NCBI GenBank assembly: GCA_006969625.1
Contig: CP030885.1
Location: forward strand, 1,116,001-1,180,000
DNA: 64,000 nt
Source: Rhodospirillaceae bacterium
Lineage (GTDB): Bacteria; Pseudomonadota; Alphaproteobacteria; Kiloniellales; DSM-21159
Direction: 5' to 3'
A program made the position numbers and the translations under genes. Each line of letters opens with the position of its first letter. Positions within the stretch are counted from its first letter, which is position 1. Shown here piece by piece: positions 54,880-63,264 of this stretch. The notes under the pieces were generated by a model that did no database searches, was not told the DNA's origin, and saw only the letters and a program-made list of their open reading frames with translations.

Positions 54880-55904
54880 CAGCCGTCGAAGCCGATGCGC
54901 GGATCGATCAGCGTGTAGGCGATGTCGATCAGCAGGTTGAGGGCGACGAACAGCAGCGCCATGGTCAGGACGAAGCCCTGTACCGCGGCGTAGTCGGAGA
55001 CCACCAGGGCATCGACCGCGTAGGAGCCGATGCCCGGCCAGGCGAAGACCTTTTCGACCAGCACGTTGGCGCCGAGCGTGAAGGAAAAGACCATGCCGAG
55101 CGTGGTGATCACCGGCAGCAGCGCGTTGCGGAAGGCATAGGTGTAGAGCACGGTCGAGCGGCGAAGCCCGGCGGCCCGCGCCGTGCGGACGAAGTCGGAC
55201 GAGAGCGCCTGCAACATCGCGGCGCGGGTCATACGCGCCAGCGGCGCCAGGGTGAAGAGGGCCAGGGTCACGGCCGGCAGCACGATCTGGCGCAGCGCGC
55301 CCCACCAGGTCTGCCAGTCGCCGATCAGCGCAGCGTCGATCAGGAAGAAGCCGGTGACCCGCGGCGGCTCGAGATAGACGAAGTCGAGACGGCCGAGCGG
55401 CGCCGGCGCCCAGCCCAGCAGGTAGTAGAAGACGTAGATGAGGGCGAGGCCGGTGAAGAAGGTCGGCAGCGAGACGCCGGCCGTCACCAGCACCCGGCAG
55501 GCATGGTCGGCCAGCGAGCCGGGCCGCGTCGCCGCCAGGATGCCGAGCGGCAGCGCCACCGCGCAGGACAGCAGCAGGGCCAGCAGCGTCAGCTCCAGCG
55601 AAGCGGGCAGGCGGCGGGCCAGCTCGACCGCCACCGGCTGGCCGGTGGAGATCGACTGGCCCAGGTCGCCCTGCAGCAGGTCGCCGACATAGAAGACGAA
55701 CTGCTCGTGCAGCGGCCGGTCGAGGCCCAGCGCGGTGCGGATCTCCGCGATGGACTGCGCATCGGCCGCGGCGCCGGCGAAGTAGGCGGCGGGGTCGCCC
55801 GGCAGCATGCGGGTCAGCAGGAAGGTGACCACGACCACGCCGATCACCACGGGGATCGCCTGGGCGACCCGCGAGACGACCGTCCTCAGGCGACCCGCCG
55901 CCAT
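54879..55904 (-). CDS. Peptide-type ABC transporter permease (DppB-like)
   Basis: This 341-aa membrane protein has the DppB/OppB signatures: a first helix IPVVIGVVVVTFLLTRMLPGDP, ALGLDRPLHEQFVFYVGDLLQGDLGQSISTGQPV, ARAAGLRRSTVLYTYAFRNALLPVITTLG (EAA loop) and VEKVFAWPGIGSYAVDAL. It starts 4 bp after the binding-protein gene and is coupled to the DppC-like gene. Confidence 0.93.
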   Translation of the reverse strand: MAAGRLRTVVSRVAQAIPVVIGVVVVTFLLTRMLPGDPAAYFAGAAADAQSIAEIRTALGLDRPLHEQFVFYVGDLLQGDLGQSISTGQPVAVELARRLPASLELTLLALLLSCAVALPLGILAATRPGSLADHACRVLVTAGVSLPTFFTGLALIYVFYYLLGWAPAPLGRLDFVYLEPPRVTGFFLIDAALIGDWQTWWGALRQIVLPAVTLALFTLAPLARMTRAAMLQALSSDFVRTARAAGLRRSTVLYTYAFRNALLPVITTLGMVFSFTLGANVLVEKVFAWPGIGSYAVDALVVSDYAAVQGFVLTMALLFVALNLLIDIAYTLIDPRIGFDG

Positions 55905-55908
55905 CGCG

Positions 55909-57540
55909 CTAGCTCCGTGCCAGGCCGCGGGCGTCGAGCTGGCGGTGGAACCAGTACTCGTAGCCCGTCGCCCCGTTGGTCGCGACGTTCAGCGCCGGCT
56001 GCCACAGCGGGATGCGCGGCAGATCCTCGAAGGCGATCTCGAACAGCCGCTTGATCTTCGGTGCGTAGGCCGGGTCGTCCATCGGCATGTGCAGCGTCTC
56101 GTCGACCAGCCGCTCGACCTCGGGGTTGGCGTAGTTCGAGGAGTTGAAGAGGTGCCCCTCCTTGTAGGCCCAGAAGAAGTAGTAGCAGGGTGTGTTCAGC
56201 CAGCCGCCGAAGTTCTCCAGGTGCAGCGGCAGGCGCTTTTCGACCAGCGCCGCGGTGCGCCAGTTGGCGCCGGGGATCTTCTCGATCGTGGTGGCGATGC
56301 CGATCTTCGCGAGGCTCTCTTGCAGCAGCAGGGCGGTCGGCTCCATCCAGTCGAGGTCGATGCTGATGGAGATCGGCACCTCGAAGCCGGAGGCGTAGCC
56401 GCTCTTGTCCAGGTGCGCCTTGGCCTTGTCCAGGTCGGTTGCGTAGGGGAAGGGCTGTGGCCAGGCGATCGACTCGATCTCGCCGCTGCCGCCCCACATC
56501 GGCGCACCCCGGCCGTAGGCGGCGGTCTGGAAGATGTCCGCGTAGGGGATGGCGTAGGCCACCGCCTTGCGCACGTCCGGATCCTGGAACGGCTCGAAGG
56601 CGTAGTTCAGGCCGATGCAGTGGATGCAATTCTCGATCGGGGTCGAAAAGACTTCGAGGTCCGGGTTGTCGGCCAGCTCCTGCGCGTCCTTGTTGGGGAT
56701 GCCGAAGGACATCTGCACGTCGCCGCGCACCACCAGCGCGCGCCGGTTGGACGGGTTCGGGACCTCGCGCACGATGACGCGCCGGGCGCCCGGCAGCGGT
56801 CCACCCTTCCAGTCGTCGTTGCGTTCGTAGACGAGCTGCTGGCCCGGGTCCCAGCGGACCACCCGGAAGGCGCCGGAGCCGATCGTGTTCTGGTGGACGA
56901 ACTCGGTCGCCCAGGGATCGTCCGCCGTCGCGTTCTCCTTGGCCAGCGCCGAGTTCAGGACGATCGGCACCGGCACAGCCAGGTCTGGCAGGGTCAGCTT
57001 CGAGGGACGCAACAGGTTCACCTTGAAGGTGTGCTCGTCCAGCGCCTCGAACTGCTCGGGCTTCTCCAGCAGGCCGGCCTTCATCTGCACGGTCGGGAAG
57101 CCGCCGACGCTGACGGCGCGCTCGAACGACCAGCGCACGTCCTCGGCGGTGACCGGCGTGCCGTCGAAGAAGGTGGCGTCCGGCTTCAGCTTGAAGACGA
57201 TGGCGTCCTCGGAGATCTCCCAGCTCTCGGCCAGCTCCGGCACGATGGTCGCGTAGTCGTAGGACAGGCTGCCGTCGGGCAGTTCCTTAGTGCCGAAGGA
57301 CACCAGGCGGTCGTAGCAGTTGACCGCGACCTGGTAGCTGGCGCGGTTGGTGCCGGTGCGGTGCAGGTCCAGGCTGTTGATCGTCTGGCCGGTGACCACC
57401 ACCACGGTCTCGTCCGCCTGGGCGCTGGCCGGCAACACCTTCAGGAAGGGCAGCACGCCCGCGCCGGCGGCCATGGCCCCCGACATTTGCAGGAAGCTGC
57501 GGCGCGACGGCGCCGCCCTGGAAAAGCTGTTCTCGGTCAT
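55909..57540 (-). CDS. ABC transporter substrate-binding protein, family 5 (Tat-exported)
   Basis: This 543-aa periplasmic protein has a twin-arginine signal (SRRSFLQMSG, residues about 12-21), so it is exported folded. Family 5 features include TINSLDLHRTGTNRASYQVA, PELAESWEISEDAIVFKLKPDATF and the WRTAALVEKRLP/FGGW region. The start at 57540 has an AGGGG ribosome site; 57561 is an alternative. It heads the ABC operon and is divergent from a LysR gene. The ligand is unknown, but the operon ends in allophanate hydrolase, suggesting a nitrogen-rich compound. Confidence 0.92.
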   Translation of the reverse strand: MTENSFSRAAPSRRSFLQMSGAMAAGAGVLPFLKVLPASAQADETVVVVTGQTINSLDLHRTGTNRASYQVAVNCYDRLVSFGTKELPDGSLSYDYATIVPELAESWEISEDAIVFKLKPDATFFDGTPVTAEDVRWSFERAVSVGGFPTVQMKAGLLEKPEQFEALDEHTFKVNLLRPSKLTLPDLAVPVPIVLNSALAKENATADDPWATEFVHQNTIGSGAFRVVRWDPGQQLVYERNDDWKGGPLPGARRVIVREVPNPSNRRALVVRGDVQMSFGIPNKDAQELADNPDLEVFSTPIENCIHCIGLNYAFEPFQDPDVRKAVAYAIPYADIFQTAAYGRGAPMWGGSGEIESIAWPQPFPYATDLDKAKAHLDKSGYASGFEVPISISIDLDWMEPTALLLQESLAKIGIATTIEKIPGANWRTAALVEKRLPLHLENFGGWLNTPCYYFFWAYKEGHLFNSSNYANPEVERLVDETLHMPMDDPAYAPKIKRLFEIAFEDLPRIPLWQPALNVATNGATGYEYWFHRQLDARGLARS

Positions 57541-57682
57541 CCCTCGTGCCCCTTTGCTCAAGCCGCCATGCGCGGCCCCAATGCGCCGGCGCGCCGGCTT
57601 GCTTGGAAGGCTAAGGGGATGCCAGCGCTTCCGTCGTCTGCTAGCTTCGCACCGAGCCGGTGAAAAAAATGCATCGGTCTAG

Positions 57683-57697
57683 AGAAAGCGATTTTCT
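57683..57697. promoter_or_regulatory. Small inverted repeat before the LysR gene
   Basis: AGAAA, five bases, TTTCT forms a dyad directly before the LysR start in the 157-bp divergent region shared with the ABC operon. It could be an operator of the LysR protein. Confidence 0.3.
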
Positions 57698-58600
57698 ATG
57701 AGGCACTTGCAGACCTATCGCTTCATCGACACCGTGTCCAAGGCCGGCTCGATCCGCAAGGCGGCCGAGGCGCTGAACATCACGCCCTCGGCACTCAACC
57801 GGCGCATTCAGAACTTCGAGGAGGAGCTGGGGACGCCGGTCTTCGAGCGGCTGCCGCGCGGCGTGCGGCTCAATACGGTCGGCGAGCTGCTGATCCAGCA
57901 CATCCGCAGCCAGATTTCCGATCTCGACCGGCTGAAGTCGAAGATCGCCGACCTGGAGGGCATTCGCCGCGGCCATGTTGCCATCGCCTGCAGCCAGGCC
58001 TTGCTGCCCTACTTTCTGCCACGGCAGATCGCCCTCTACCGCGGCGCGCACCCGGCTGTGACCTTCTCCGTACTGCCGCGCGACCGGACGGCGGCGGAGC
58101 AGGCGCTGATCGACTACACCTGCGACCTGGCGCTGGTGTTCGAGCCGCTGCAGCTTGCCGAGGTGCAGGCGCTGGCCGTGGTGCCGCAGACGGTGCACGC
58201 GGTCATGGCGCCGACCCACCCCTTGGCCGGCCGCCCCGTCCTGAGGCTGCGCGACTGCCTGCGCCACGCCTACAGCCTGCCGACCGCGCCCTATGGCGTG
58301 CGCCGGCTGCTGGAGCAGGCGGCCGCACGCAGGGGCCAGCCGCTCAAGCCGATGGTGGAGTCGGACTCCTTCGAGTTCCTGCGCCACTATGCGGCCACGG
58401 AAAACCTGCTGGCCTTCCAGATCCCGGTCGGCATCGCCCCGCCGCAGGGACCGGACGACCTGGTCAGCGTGCCGCTCGACGTGCGCGACGTCACGCCCGG
58501 GGCGCTGCTGCTCGGCCAATTGCGCCACCGCGCTCTGCCGGTCGCCTCGGCACGCTTCGCCGACCAGCTTCTGACGGCGCTGCAGACCGACTTCGCGTGA
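57698..58600 (+). CDS. LysR-family regulator
   Basis: This 300-aa regulator has an N-terminal helix-turn-helix (residues 3-60, with SIRKAAEALNITPSALNRRI) and a LysR effector-binding domain with SVLPRDRTAAEQALID and ESDSFEFLRHYAATENLLAF. It lies between the divergent ABC/allophanate operon and the amidohydrolase gene (10 bp, convergent), so it probably controls one or both. No strong ribosome site is seen before the ATG. Confidence 0.9.
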   Translation: MRHLQTYRFIDTVSKAGSIRKAAEALNITPSALNRRIQNFEEELGTPVFERLPRGVRLNTVGELLIQHIRSQISDLDRLKSKIADLEGIRRGHVAIACSQALLPYFLPRQIALYRGAHPAVTFSVLPRDRTAAEQALIDYTCDLALVFEPLQLAEVQALAVVPQTVHAVMAPTHPLAGRPVLRLRDCLRHAYSLPTAPYGVRRLLEQAAARRGQPLKPMVESDSFEFLRHYAATENLLAFQIPVGIAPPQGPDDLVSVPLDVRDVTPGALLLGQLRHRALPVASARFADQLLTALQTDFA

Positions 58601-58609
58601 TTTCGGCGT

Positions 58610-59881
58610 TCAGGCGGCGATGGCTGGCGGGACGAAGGGCGAGTCTGCCTCGAAGCGCCGCCCGTCCTTCAGACAGAACAGCGGGCGTACCAGCCGCTCG
58701 GTGACCACCTCCGCGCCGCTGTTGTCGGACAGCAGAAAGCGCCCAGTGTCGATGCTCAGCACGCTGACGTCGGCGGCACGACCCGGCAGCAGCGTCCCCA
58801 GCGAGTCCTGCATGCGCAGCAGTTTGGCGGGGTTGGCGGTCACCATGGCGACGACGCGCTCGAGCGGTATGCCCAGGTGCAGCAGCTCGCTCATCGCGAT
58901 GGTCAGGTTGAACGGGGCGACGCCGGCGAAGGGGTTGGCGGCGCGCTCCTCGTTGTCCGTAGCGTCCGGCACGCGGACGTTGTAGCCGTGCATGTCGGCG
59001 CCCAGGGTAAAGGGGACGACGCCGGCGTCCAGCACGCGCCGGGCAACGTCGAAGCTGAAGTGCGAGCCGTGGCCGACGTCGACGTGGACGCCGCGCTCGT
59101 GCACCGCCTCGGGCAGGATCGGATGGATCTCGCCGGTGGCGGAGACGAAGCCGCCGGGATGTCGGGTGAAGGGGTGCGCCAGCACGTCGCCGGCCTCCAT
59201 GATCGGCACCAGCTCGCGGATCAACTCGTCGGCGTCGGGGATCGGCGCCGAGTCCGCCGTCGGCCAGAGTTGGCCCAGGTGGATGTAGAGCGGTAGGCCG
59301 GTCTCGCGGCTGATCCGCTTGCCGATCCTGATCACCTCCATGCCCCAGCGCGACTGGCCGCCGATCTCGGCATGCGCCTTGATGCCCTTGACCAGGTCCA
59401 GGTTCTCTTCGGCGACCCGCACCGTGTGGTCGGGGTTGACGCCGTGGGGACCATAGAGGTCGGGGTAGAGATGCCCCTCCAGACCGCCGACCAGGTAGCA
59501 GGAGATGAAGCAGAGCACGCGGCTGTCGGCCGGCTCGGAGACGTAGTGGCGGAAGCCGCCGATGGTCATGCAGCTCGGGCCGCCCTGGTCGATCAGGGTG
59601 GTCACGCCCGAGCGCACGCCGACCAGGTCGGGGTTCAAGCCGAACTTGCCGGTGACGTGCTGGTAGACATGCGCGTGGGTGTCGATCATGCCGGGCACCA
59701 CGATCTGCCCGCTGGCGTCGATCCGTTCGCGCGCGGCGGCCTGCGAAAGGTCGGGCTCCACCGCTGCCACCTTGCCGTCGGCGATTCCCAGGTCGAAGCG
59801 ACCGTTGCGGCCAGCGGCCGGATCGATCAGCGTACCGCCGCCGATCAGGATGTCGAACTTGGGCGTCTCGTTCACCCGCAC
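58610..59881 (-). CDS. Amidohydrolase-family metalloenzyme (dihydroorotase/hydantoinase-like)
   Basis: This 423-aa enzyme has the amidohydrolase barrel. The metal motif DTHAHVYQH (near 68), the bridging-lysine-type region LVKGIKAHAEIGG, further metal-site His in YIHLGQLWP and VLAHPFTRHPGG, and the metal-site Asp of LGADMHGYNVRVPD are visible. It fits the deacetylase/dihydroorotase-like subgroup of uncertain substrate. It is divergent from the molybdenum hydroxylase operon (222 bp between starts) and could act on the ring amide of the oxidised product. Confidence 0.88.
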   Translation of the reverse strand: MRVNETPKFDILIGGGTLIDPAAGRNGRFDLGIADGKVAAVEPDLSQAAARERIDASGQIVVPGMIDTHAHVYQHVTGKFGLNPDLVGVRSGVTTLIDQGGPSCMTIGGFRHYVSEPADSRVLCFISCYLVGGLEGHLYPDLYGPHGVNPDHTVRVAEENLDLVKGIKAHAEIGGQSRWGMEVIRIGKRISRETGLPLYIHLGQLWPTADSAPIPDADELIRELVPIMEAGDVLAHPFTRHPGGFVSATGEIHPILPEAVHERGVHVDVGHGSHFSFDVARRVLDAGVVPFTLGADMHGYNVRVPDATDNEERAANPFAGVAPFNLTIAMSELLHLGIPLERVVAMVTANPAKLLRMQDSLGTLLPGRAADVSVLSIDTGRFLLSDNSGAEVVTERLVRPLFCLKDGRRFEADSPFVPPAIAA

Positions 59882-59991
59882 CTCTCCCTCTGCTTTCGAG
59901 CGCTACCCGGTGCCGGCTCCGATTCGGGCGCGGCGCGGGCCAACAATGAAAATAGTTGTAATCACGACCATTGCATCTACACTCTTCAAAA

Positions 59992-60008
59992 ATGCTGTGT
60001 TGCAGCAT
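59992..60008. promoter_or_regulatory. Inverted repeat in the amidohydrolase/Mo-hydroxylase divergent region
   Basis: ATGCTG, five bases, CAGCAT forms a perfect dyad. It lies in an A+T-rich patch (about 59943-60020) in the 222-bp region between the two divergent starts. It is a candidate operator, perhaps for the nearby LysR protein. Confidence 0.4.
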
Positions 60009-60103
60009 ATGGGCTGTCAAGCGCAAACGGCGAAGCCAACCGCCGGGCGGCGGCCGCCAGGGCGGAGGTGCGGCGTGCCACACCTCTCGGGGGTAGCGAG
60101 GCG

Positions 60104-62458
60104 ATGAAACGCGGGGCGGGTCCGACTGCGAAGGGCGTCGGGGCGCGGCTGGAACGCCGCGAGGATGCCCGCTACCTTTTGGGGCGAGGGCGCTACGTCG
60201 GCGACATCCGGCTTCCGGGCATGCTGGAAATCGCCTTCGTGCGCAGTCCGCTGGCGCATGCCCGCCTGTGCCGCCTCGACAAGCCGGCCGAAGGCGGCGA
60301 TCGGGTCTTCGCCGCCGCCGACTTGGTCGGCGTTGCCGGCATCCGCGCCGACTCCGGCCTGCCCGGCTTCCGCAGCTCCGTGCAGCCCATCCTCGCCGAG
60401 GCGAAGGTGCGTCATGTCGGCGAGCCGATCGCCGCCTGCCTGGCCGAGACCCGCGCCCTGGCCGAGGACTTGGCCGAACGGGTCGAGCTGGACCTGGAGG
60501 AGCTTCCGGCGGTGCACGACATGCTGCGCGCCCGCGACCCGGAGGCGCCGCTGCTGCACGAGCACTGGGATGAGAACGCCTTTCTGGAGACCGCCGTCGA
60601 TCGCGGCTTCGAGGCGGCGATCCGCGACGCCGCAGTCGTCGTCAAGCGCAGCTACCGCACCGCGCGTCAGTGCATGGCGCCGCTCGAGGGACGCGGCTGC
60701 CTCGCCGTGTGGGACCGGCACCTGGAGTTGCTGACGCTGCACTCGGCCACCCAGATGCCGCACATCGTGCGCACCGGCCTGGCCGAGTGCCTCGGCCTGG
60801 ATCACGGCCAGGTCCGCGTCGTCGCGCCCGACGTCGGCGGCGGCTTCGGCTACAAGGGTATCCTGCTCGCCGAGGAGGTCTGCGCCGCCTTCCTGGCGAT
60901 GAAGCTGGACCGGCCGATCCGCTGGCTGGAGGATCGGCGCGAGCACCTGATCGCCGGCGCCAACTGCCGCGAGCACGCCTACGAGGTGACGGGCTATGCG
61001 GCCGCCGACGGCGAGCTGTTGGCGGTCGACTGCCAGGCGATCGTCGATAGCGGCGCCTACTCCAGCTATCCCTTCTCCGCCTGCCTGGAGGCGGCGCAGG
61101 TCGGCAGCATCCTGCCCGGCCCCTACAAGATGCGCGGCTACCGCTGCCGCACCTGGTCGGTGGCGACCAACAAGCCGCCGATCCTGCCGTTTCGCGGCGT
61201 CGCGCGCACCGGCGTCTGCTTCGCCATGGAGCTGACCATGGATGCGCTCGCGCGCGAGCTCGGCATGACGCCGGAGGCGATCCGCCTGCGCAACCTGGTG
61301 GCGCCGGCGGAGATGCCCTTCACCAACATCACCAACAAGGATTTTGACAGCGGCGATTATCCGGAGGCGCTGCGGCGGGTCGTCGAAGCCATCGACGTCC
61401 AGGGCGTGCGCGCGCGGCAGGCGGCGCAGAGCGGCGGCAGCCGCATCGGCGTCGGCTTCGCCGTCTTCTGCGAGCAGGGCGCCCACGGCACCTCGGTCTA
61501 CCACGGCTGGGGCATTCCCATGGTGCCGGGCTTCGAGCAGGCGACTGCGCGGCTGACGCCGGACGGCGGGCTCGAGCTGCGGGTCGGCGTGCACAGCCAC
61601 GGCCAGAGCCTGGAGACCACGCTGGCGCAGATCGTCTACGAGGAGATCGGCATCGATCCGGCCAAGGTGAAGCTGGTGCATGGGGATACCGCCTACACAC
61701 CCTATTCCACCGGCACCTGGGGCTCGCGCTGCATCGTCATGGCGGGCGGGGCGGTGGCCGCGGCGAGCGCGACCCTGGGCGAACGGATCAGGCGCATCGC
61801 CGCCCATTTGATGCAGGCCGATCCGGATGACGTCACGCTGGCCGACGGCATGGCACGCGCCGGCAGCAGCGAGATCCCGCTCGCCGAGGTGGCGCGCACC
61901 TGGTACCGGGCGCCGCAGCTTCTGCCCGACGACGTCGATCCGCGCGGGCTCGAGGCCACCGAGGGCTACAAGACGGTGCGGGACACCGGCACCTTCTCCT
62001 ACGCCGCGCATGCCGTGGTGGTCAGCGTCGATCTCGACCTCGGCGACGTAAAGCTGCTCGACTACGTGATCGTCGAGGACGCCGGCACCATGATCAACCC
62101 GATGGTGGTCGATGGCCAGGTGCACGGCGGCGCCGTGCAGGGGATCGGCACGGCGCTGTTCGAGGAGATGCCCTTCGATGCCGCCGGCCAGCCGCTCGCC
62201 TCGACGCTGGCGGACTACCATCTGCCGGTCGCCGCCGACATCCCGGCCATCCGCATCCTGCACATGGAGACGCCCTCGCCGCTCAGCCGCTTCGGCCAGA
62301 AGGGGATCGGCGAGAGCGGCGCCATCGGGCCGCCGGCGGCGATCGCCAACGCCGTGAACGACGCGCTGGCCCCGCTCGGCGTCGAGATGACCGAGGTGCC
62401 GTTGACGCCCGAGCGCATCCTGCGCGCGCTCGCCCGCGCCCGGGAGGTGGCGGCGTGA
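60104..62458 (+). CDS. Molybdenum hydroxylase large subunit (xanthine dehydrogenase/CoxL family)
   Basis: This 784-aa molybdopterin-cytosine-dinucleotide subunit hydroxylates a substrate with water. The Mo-cofactor motifs APDVGGGFGYKG (near 242) and PFRGVARTG (near 360), and the catalytic Glu in GQKGIGESGAIGPP near the end, are present. The active loop lacks the CO-dehydrogenase AYRCSFR motif, so this is not a form I CO dehydrogenase. It starts at 60104 by homology. Its stop overlaps the FAD-subunit start (GTGA). N-heterocycles, purines and aldehydes are typical substrates. Confidence 0.93.
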   Translation: MKRGAGPTAKGVGARLERREDARYLLGRGRYVGDIRLPGMLEIAFVRSPLAHARLCRLDKPAEGGDRVFAAADLVGVAGIRADSGLPGFRSSVQPILAEAKVRHVGEPIAACLAETRALAEDLAERVELDLEELPAVHDMLRARDPEAPLLHEHWDENAFLETAVDRGFEAAIRDAAVVVKRSYRTARQCMAPLEGRGCLAVWDRHLELLTLHSATQMPHIVRTGLAECLGLDHGQVRVVAPDVGGGFGYKGILLAEEVCAAFLAMKLDRPIRWLEDRREHLIAGANCREHAYEVTGYAAADGELLAVDCQAIVDSGAYSSYPFSACLEAAQVGSILPGPYKMRGYRCRTWSVATNKPPILPFRGVARTGVCFAMELTMDALARELGMTPEAIRLRNLVAPAEMPFTNITNKDFDSGDYPEALRRVVEAIDVQGVRARQAAQSGGSRIGVGFAVFCEQGAHGTSVYHGWGIPMVPGFEQATARLTPDGGLELRVGVHSHGQSLETTLAQIVYEEIGIDPAKVKLVHGDTAYTPYSTGTWGSRCIVMAGGAVAAASATLGERIRRIAAHLMQADPDDVTLADGMARAGSSEIPLAEVARTWYRAPQLLPDDVDPRGLEATEGYKTVRDTGTFSYAAHAVVVSVDLDLGDVKLLDYVIVEDAGTMINPMVVDGQVHGGAVQGIGTALFEEMPFDAAGQPLASTLADYHLPVAADIPAIRILHMETPSPLSRFGQKGIGESGAIGPPAAIANAVNDALAPLGVEMTEVPLTPERILRALARAREVAA

Positions 62459-63264
62459 AGCCGGCCCCCTTCGACTATCTCGCCGTCGACGACTTGGCTG
62501 GCGCGACCGCAGCGCTTGCCGACGGCGCCAAGCCGATGGGCGGCAACCAGTCGCTCGGCCCGATGCTGAACCTGCGGCTGGCCCGGCCGGCGGCACTGGT
62601 CGACCTGTCCCTGGTGCCGGAGCTGCGCACCGTCGAGGAGAGCGCGGAGTGGGTCCGCCTCGGCGCTGCCATAACCCATGCGGAGATCGAGGACGGCGAG
62701 GTGCCGGACCCGACCGGCGGTTGGCTGCGCGCCGCCGCCGCCAACATCGCCTACCGGGCGGTGCGTAACCGCGGCACGCTGGGCGGCAGCCTGGCGCATG
62801 CCGACCCGGCGGCGGACTGGGTGATCGTGATGACGGGCCTGTGTGCCACCGCGCTGCTCGCCGGGCCGTCCGGCACCCGCCGGGTGCCGCTCGAGGACTT
62901 CCTGACCGGCCCTTTTGCGACCGGCCTGCGCGATGGCGAGATCCTGACGGCCGTTGAGATCCCGCGACCGGGCGCGGGTGCGCGCTGGGGCTATTGGAAG
63001 TACATGCGCCAGGTCGGTGAGTTCGCCAAGGCGAGCGCCGCGGTGCTGGTGGACCGCGAGCGGGGGCGGCTGCGCTGTACCGTCGGCGCGCTGGGGCGCC
63101 AGCCGCTGGTGCTCGCCGAGCCGGAAGCGCTGCTTGCCGCAGAGGTCACGCCGCGCGAGGCGCTCGCGCAGGCGCTGCCCGGGCGCAGCCCGGCCGACCT
63201 GGCCCTGCACGCGACGGCGCTGGCGCGCGCCCTGGCCGAAGCCGGCATCGGGGATGCGGCATGA
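62455..63264 (+). CDS. Molybdenum hydroxylase FAD subunit (CoxM/CutM family)
   Basis: This 269-aa subunit carries FAD between the iron-sulfur subunit and the electron acceptor. FAD motifs AKPMGGNQSLGP (near residue 24) and VRNRGTLGGSLAHADPAAD (about 103-121) are intact. It starts with GTG at 62455 overlapping the large-subunit stop, and its TGA overlaps the ATG of the next gene (ATGA at 63261-63264). The gene order L-M-S is normal for this family. Confidence 0.93.
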   Translation: MKPAPFDYLAVDDLAGATAALADGAKPMGGNQSLGPMLNLRLARPAALVDLSLVPELRTVEESAEWVRLGAAITHAEIEDGEVPDPTGGWLRAAAANIAYRAVRNRGTLGGSLAHADPAADWVIVMTGLCATALLAGPSGTRRVPLEDFLTGPFATGLRDGEILTAVEIPRPGAGARWGYWKYMRQVGEFAKASAAVLVDRERGRLRCTVGALGRQPLVLAEPEALLAAEVTPREALAQALPGRSPADLALHATALARALAEAGIGDAA